From the NCBI GenBank assembly GCA_016903675.1, contig JADQBA010000027.1:12006-76005 (forward strand): a DNA stretch of 64,000 nucleotides, written 5' to 3'. The position numbers were made by a program, and so were the translations under genes. The notes under the pieces are model-generated. The model did no database searches, was not told the DNA's origin, and saw only the letters and a list, made by a program, of their open reading frames with translations. Source of the stretch: Stigonema ocellatum SAG 48.90 = DSM 106950 (GTDB lineage: Bacteria; Cyanobacteriota; Cyanobacteriia; Cyanobacteriales; Nostocaceae). Numbering within the stretch: position 1 is the first letter of the stretch; the number at the start of each line of letters is the position of its first letter. Below are positions 60,478-64,000 of the stretch, one piece after another.

Positions 60478-60676
60478 TTTTCACCTAAGAGCGCGATCGC
60501 CTGAACCTATGGTTACAAAGTTCCCACAACTTGGGTTAGTATTTATCCTTAGTGTGTTGTCATACTACGGGGTAGCATGATCGTGATTTTAATCAGCGTT
60601 AGGGCGATCGCACCCTAATAGTGCGAGATCATCTGTGTAGGCTAACGGCTAAAAAAAGATTATTAGAGGGAAATAA

Positions 60677-61000
60677 ATGGATACTGGTATATGCAAGCTT
60701 TGCGGAAAAGAAAAAGAGCTAGTTGACAAGTCCCATATTGTACCCAAACATTTTCACGAGTACATCACCCATGAACTGAAGAAATATTTTAATGACATAC
60801 CTACTAATTCTACTGCATACATTTACTCACAAAATGGTAAAGAAAAACTGATTCAAAATGGTTTGTATAAATCTCCTGTTGGTTTTATCAGAGAGATTTG
60901 GCGGCTTGACATTGAAGTTAAGTGGAGAGGGTATAAAAGCTACAGTGAGCAAGCAGACGGAAGTATTAAGGTCACAAAAGAGGAGACGTGTGCAGCATGA
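60677..61000 (+). CDS. HNH-like zinc-finger protein, probably truncated
   Basis: The start MDTGICKLCGKEKELVDKSH then IVPKHFHEYI is the CxxC...SHIVPK head of a bacterial HNH-like family whose full members are over 200 residues. After about residue 67 (YKSP) the sequence loses that pattern (VGFIREIWRLDIEVKWRGYK), consistent with a frameshift or junction. AGAGGG lies before the ATG. The stop overlaps a 12-codon frame (MTKQFKFYDDLG). Confidence 0.5.
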   Translation: MDTGICKLCGKEKELVDKSHIVPKHFHEYITHELKKYFNDIPTNSTAYIYSQNGKEKLIQNGLYKSPVGFIREIWRLDIEVKWRGYKSYSEQADGSIKVTKEETCAA

Positions 61001-61437
61001 CAAAACAATTCAAATTTTATGATGATTTGGGATAGAGATCGCTCACCTAAGCTAAAAAGTTCCGAATTACGGAAAGTATGCCATGATTTTGGGGTAGATA
61101 TAGGATGGCTGATCCCAAGGGCAACAGCCGCGATCGCACACCCTCGGTTATGCAACAGCGACTGATAGCTTCTAACTAAATTGGTATCTATTGGTGAGTA
61201 TCCCGCAAGGATTTTAGATTTTCACGGATAGTGGTGGTGCTTTTATTCCTTGAGGTGTTGCACCCATCAAATCTGACAGGAAAATCACGCTTAATAAGAA
61301 AGTTAAACTGTAAGGACGTATATAGAACCCATTTAATTTGCGAATCTACTATAGAGTGACAAATAATTTGTCGATTTGTTCATTTTGACAAATAATGTGT
61401 CGCCACGGACAAATAATTTGTCGCTCTACAACAAGAA
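61001..61437. other. gene-free region ending in the transposon right end
   Basis: No gene is seen from 61040 on. The last 100 bp hold TTTAATTTGCGAATC (61332) and three GACAAATAATTTGTCG-like sites, each itself nearly palindromic, spaced 29 and 21 bp apart. The terminal TCTACA is 7 bp from the tRNA. Confidence 0.6.
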
Positions 61438-61511
61438 TCGGGATGACTGGATTCGAACCAGCGGCCCCTTCGTCCCGAACGAAGTGCGCTACCAAGCTGC
61501 GCTACATCCCG
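61438..61511 (-). tRNA. tRNA-Pro (anticodon CGG)
   Basis: Read on the minus strand, acceptor CGGGATG pairs with CATCCCG and A is the discriminator. The anticodon stem-loop is CTTCG TTCGGGA CGAAG with CGG as anticodon, and the T-arm is CTGG TTCGAAT CCAG. CCA is not encoded. It marks the right border of the accessory island. Confidence 0.95.
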
Positions 61512-61546
61512 GCATAATAATTCCAACTTAATGATATCACAACTAT

Positions 61547-61860
61547 TTTGAAAATGGGGAATGGGGAATGGGGAGTGGGGAGTGGGGAGTGGGGAGTGGG
61601 GGGTAGGGCGTGGGGGAGGAATCGCCAAACAATGGCTGGGGACTTGGAACTGGTGAGGCGGGAAAGAATTTTTTCAACTCCAACCATACCTGAAGAATGT
61701 CACCAATGCTCAATCCCCACTCCCTATTCCCCATTCCCCACTCCCCACTCCCTATTCCCCATTCCCCACTCCCCACTCCCCACTCCCTATTCCCCATTCC
61801 CCACTCCCTCTTCCCCATTCCCCACTCCCCACTCCCTATTCCCCACTCCCCAATTAACCA
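61547..61860. repeat. GGGGAGT arrays facing CCCCACT/CCATTCC arrays
   Basis: About eight GGGGAGT-type units lie on the left (61555-61605) and more than fifteen CCCCACT, CCCTATT and CCCCATT units on the right (61720-61850), with unique sequence between. No gene is visible in this spacer before lipA; minus- and plus-strand ORFs here are translations of repeats. Confidence 0.8.
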
Positions 61861-61910
61861 AGAAGCTTGCTACCATTACCTTTATATATCTAAATTAGTA
61901 AAAGCAGATT

Positions 61911-62774
61911 GTGACTGTTAAACCAGACTGGTTGCGGGTAAAAGCGCCGCAGTGGGAGCGAGTTGGTAACGTTAAAGAAATTTTGCGGGATTTAGCCCTC
62001 AATACAGTTTGTGAGGAAGCTTCCTGTCCGAATATAGGTGAGTGCTTCCAAGCTGGGACTGCGACGTTTTTAATTATGGGACCTGCTTGTACACGCGCAT
62101 GTCCCTACTGCGATATTGATTTTGAGAAAAAACCTCAACCCCTAGACCCCACGGAACCATCACGACTGGCCCAAGCAGTACGCCGCATGAAACTTAATCA
62201 TGTGGTCATCACTTCCGTGAACCGGGATGACTTACCGGATGGTGGTGCGTTGCAGTTTGTCCGCTGTATTGAAGCGATTCGCACCGGATCTCCCCAAACC
62301 ACTATCGAGGTACTGATCCCCGACTTGTGCGGTAATTGGGATGCACTAAAATTGATTCTTCAAGCCCAACCAGAAGTCCTCAACCACAACACAGAAACAG
62401 TTCCGCGTTTATATCGGCGGGTGCGTCCCCAAGGTAACTATGAGCGGACAATGGAATTATTGAAGCGATCGCGCCAAATTTCTCCTGGGGTTTACACCAA
62501 ATCCGGTATCATGGTGGGACTCGGCGAAACCGATGAAGAAATCCGCAGTACTATGCAGGATTTACGAGCAGTGCATTGCGATATTTTGACCATTGGTCAA
62601 TACCTCCAACCAACTCAAAAACACTTGCAAGTGAATCAATTTATCCACCCTGACCAATTTGCTGCTTGGAAGGCATTCGGTGAAAAACTAGGATTTTTAC
62701 AAGTTGTTTCCTCCCCCTTGACAAGAAGCTCATATCATGCTGAGGAAGTGAGGCAGTTAGGAGTGAGGAGTTAG
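61911..62774 (+). CDS. lipA: lipoyl synthase
   Basis: The 287-residue radical-SAM enzyme has the auxiliary cluster cysteines C-x4-C-x5-C (CEEASCPNIGEC) and the radical-SAM CTRACPYCDID, then LNHNTETVPRLYRRVRP and the C-terminal SSPLTRSSYHAEE with the conserved Arg-Ser-Ser-Tyr. It inserts two sulfurs into octanoyl groups on E2 and GcvH proteins, the cofactor used by pyruvate dehydrogenase (pdhA at 16.3 kb). The start is GTG at 61911. It is followed by gpsA after a tandem-repeat spacer. Confidence 0.96.
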   Translation: MTVKPDWLRVKAPQWERVGNVKEILRDLALNTVCEEASCPNIGECFQAGTATFLIMGPACTRACPYCDIDFEKKPQPLDPTEPSRLAQAVRRMKLNHVVITSVNRDDLPDGGALQFVRCIEAIRTGSPQTTIEVLIPDLCGNWDALKLILQAQPEVLNHNTETVPRLYRRVRPQGNYERTMELLKRSRQISPGVYTKSGIMVGLGETDEEIRSTMQDLRAVHCDILTIGQYLQPTQKHLQVNQFIHPDQFAAWKAFGEKLGFLQVVSSPLTRSSYHAEEVRQLGVRS

Positions 62775-62804
62775 GAGTTTGTTGATTGTTGTTTGGTGTT
62801 TGGT

Positions 62805-62890
62805 GTTTGGTGTTACAACCAACACCCAACACTCAACACCCAACACCCAACACCCAACACCCAACACCCAACACCCAACACCCAACAACT
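62805..62890. repeat. tandem CCAACAC repeats
   Basis: About nine units of CCAACAC stand between lipA and gpsA, preceded by complementary TTGGTGTT units (62790-62812), allowing a hairpin. They are perfect heptamers without spacers, so this is not a CRISPR. Confidence 0.85.
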
Positions 62891-62895
62891 AACCA

Positions 62896-63837
62896 ATGTC
62901 TAATCTAAAATCTGTAGCTATTCTTGGCGGGGGTGCTTGGGGGACGGCTTTAGCAACTCTAGTAGAGGCTAATGGTCACAGTGTGAGTGTGTGGTCGCGC
63001 CAAAGTTCCCAAACGTTGGCTGCGGTGATAGAAGGTGCTGATATTATTCTTTCAGCTATTTCGATGCGGGGTGTAAGAGCCGTTGCTGAACAAGTAAAAT
63101 CTTTACCTGTTTCCCCAGAAACAATCTTTGTGACAGCGACGAAAGGCTTAGACCCGGAAACCACCTGTACTCCTTCGCAAATTTGGCAAACAATATTCCC
63201 GCACCATGCAGTCGTTGTCCTCTCTGGACCCAATTTATCTAAAGAAATTCAAAGGTCATTACCAGCTGCAACGGTAGTAGCCAGCAGTATCACCACTGCG
63301 GCAGAGTTAGTACAGGTGGTGTTTTCTTCTCATCGTTTCCGGGTTTATACCAATCCCGATCCCTTGGGGGTGGAACTGGGGGGAACGCTGAAAAATGTGA
63401 TGGCGATCGCCGCTGGTGTATGTGATGGCTTGCAACTAGGAACCAATGCCAAAGCTGCTTTAGTCACTCGGGGTCTCACAGAAATGGTTCGCATTGGTGT
63501 CCACTGGGGTGCGAAAATGGAGACATTTTATGGTCTGTCTGGTTTGGGTGATTTACTAGCAACCTGTAACAGTCCCTTAAGTCGTAATTACCAAGTCGGC
63601 TACCAGATGGCTGGTGGCAAAACACTCGCAGAAATTCTTACCTATTTAGAAGGAACCGCCGAGGGAATTAATACGACACAGGTTTTAGTGCAACGAGCTA
63701 AGCAGCAATATATCTCTATGCCGATTACTGAGCAAGTTTATCGCCTACTCCAGAGTGAAGTCACACCCCAAAAAGCACTCTATGAACTGATGCTACGAGA
63801 AATTAAGCCAGAGTTTTCAACTCCTGATCGGGAATAG
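62896..63837 (+). CDS. gpsA: glycerol-3-phosphate dehydrogenase [NAD(P)+]
   Basis: The 313-residue protein has the NAD-binding ILGGGAWGTALATLV (9-23), the VVLSGPNLSKEI motif, and the catalytic lysine regions LGGTLKNVMAIAAGVCDGLQLGTNAKAALVTRG and GLSGLGDLLATC. It reduces dihydroxyacetone phosphate to glycerol-3-phosphate for phospholipid and glycolipid synthesis. Compared with most GpsA (330-340 residues), the segment between the first Rossmann strand and ADIILSAIS is about 20 residues shorter, a trait I recall from cyanobacteria. Confidence 0.95.
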   Translation: MSNLKSVAILGGGAWGTALATLVEANGHSVSVWSRQSSQTLAAVIEGADIILSAISMRGVRAVAEQVKSLPVSPETIFVTATKGLDPETTCTPSQIWQTIFPHHAVVVLSGPNLSKEIQRSLPAATVVASSITTAAELVQVVFSSHRFRVYTNPDPLGVELGGTLKNVMAIAAGVCDGLQLGTNAKAALVTRGLTEMVRIGVHWGAKMETFYGLSGLGDLLATCNSPLSRNYQVGYQMAGGKTLAEILTYLEGTAEGINTTQVLVQRAKQQYISMPITEQVYRLLQSEVTPQKALYELMLREIKPEFSTPDRE

Positions 63838-64000
63838 GGGTGTACCATTTTCGACCTTCTATTTGAGATTTTTAACTAGTGTTCGGCAAGAATTCCCCTT
63901 TTATAGCAATCCGCGCAGGAATTACAAACACCCCGCCCCAAAGGGTTCGTCAAAAGTCACTCATTCAAAAGTCACGCATTGTTTTAAATTTTGAATTTTG
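63838..64000. other. right end of window, no gene seen
   Basis: It contains TATAGCAATCCGCGCAGGAATTAC-type and ACAAACACC repeat pieces like those at 32930 and 40395. Confidence 0.5.

Larger units (their letters stand above)
58181..61430 (+). mobile_element. possible Tn7-like/CAST-type mini-element (ends only)
   Basis: The left end TGTACATTCGCAAATTAGAC and right end (three 15-16 bp sites GACAAATAATTTGTCG at 61358, 61387 and 61408, end TCTACA at 61430) face each other. TTCGCAAATTA occurs inside both ends in inverted orientation. TGT...ACA termini and repeated GACAAAT sites are typical of TnsB-bound ends of cyanobacterial Tn7-like and type V-K CRISPR-associated transposons, often inserted beside tRNA genes, as here. 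No transposase is present and no 5-bp target duplication could be matched. Confidence 0.5.

Noticed and set aside
61190..61340. Possible type V-K tracrRNA/CRISPR remnant near the transposon right end
   Set aside because: I looked for the repeat and tracrRNA features expected of a CAST but found no repeated unit and no matching anti-repeat.
61380..61921. ORFs across tRNA-Pro and the GGGGAGT arrays
   Set aside because: Translations of tRNA and tandem repeats (PTPHSPLPIPHSP); no independent evidence for a gene.
62815..62890. Possible CRISPR array
   Set aside because: The repeats are 7-bp units in direct contact, without unique spacers and without cas genes nearby.

Overview
The window reads as a chromosomal piece of a filamentous, probably heterocyst-forming cyanobacterium (order Nostocales). 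The evidence is the many GCGATCGC (HIP1) octamers, the pervasive short tandemly repeated repeats such as GGGGAGT and TCCTAAC (one set sits inside the RNase P RNA), the cyanobacterial division gene ftn2/zipN, a second groEL with a CIRCE operator but no groES, an ArsA ATPase with an HSP20-like tail, and many short genes known only from cyanobacteria. I cannot name the species.

The left part (about 0.3-33.5 kb) is mostly a core chromosome: DRTGG/phosphotransacetylase-like protein, DprA-like SLOG protein, YajQ, GST, an ArsA/DUF2358 group, DUF4912, ftn2, pdhA, an aldose-1-epimerase-like protein, tRNA-Lys, class II fba, a MarR/HlyD pair, an oxidoreductase, rnpB-rnc, corA, groEL2, fabG and trxA. It is punctuated by an IS110 element at 8.1-9.7 kb with a plausible bridge-RNA region, by remnants of IS630, IS200/IS605, HNH and methyltransferase genes, and by an AT-rich SDR-PhyH fusion gene (28.3-29.9 kb).

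From trxA (33.5 kb) to a tRNA-Pro at 61.4 kb lies an accessory island of about 28 kb. It holds a tandem pair of dynamin-like GTPases (the first with a TerB-like head), several toxin-antitoxin modules (HigA-like, PIN/VapC twice, PrlF-YhaV, DUF2283), an AlbA-type ATP-binding protein joined to an HsdS remnant, and scattered fragments of a dead BREX locus (pglZ, brxA, brxB, a WYL regulator). It also carries a 1695-residue exonuclease-RecQ-UvrD fusion.

The most interesting content is two ParA ATPases, each fused to a different nuclease domain: GIY-YIG at 46.6 kb and an HsdR-N/PD-(D/E)xK domain at 58.4 kb. Each is followed by a small gene that ends in a SAP/Rho_N-like tail. The second module lies between sequences resembling the ends of Tn7-like/CRISPR-associated transposons, and the right end stops 7 bp from the tRNA-Pro 3' end. 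After the tRNA the core resumes with lipA and gpsA.

Reading these together, the island looks like a tRNA-linked hot spot that collected plasmid-type partition modules and defence genes, while an older BREX system decayed through insertions and rearrangement. The function of the nuclease-ParA pairs (plasmid partition, addiction or DNA defence) is inference.
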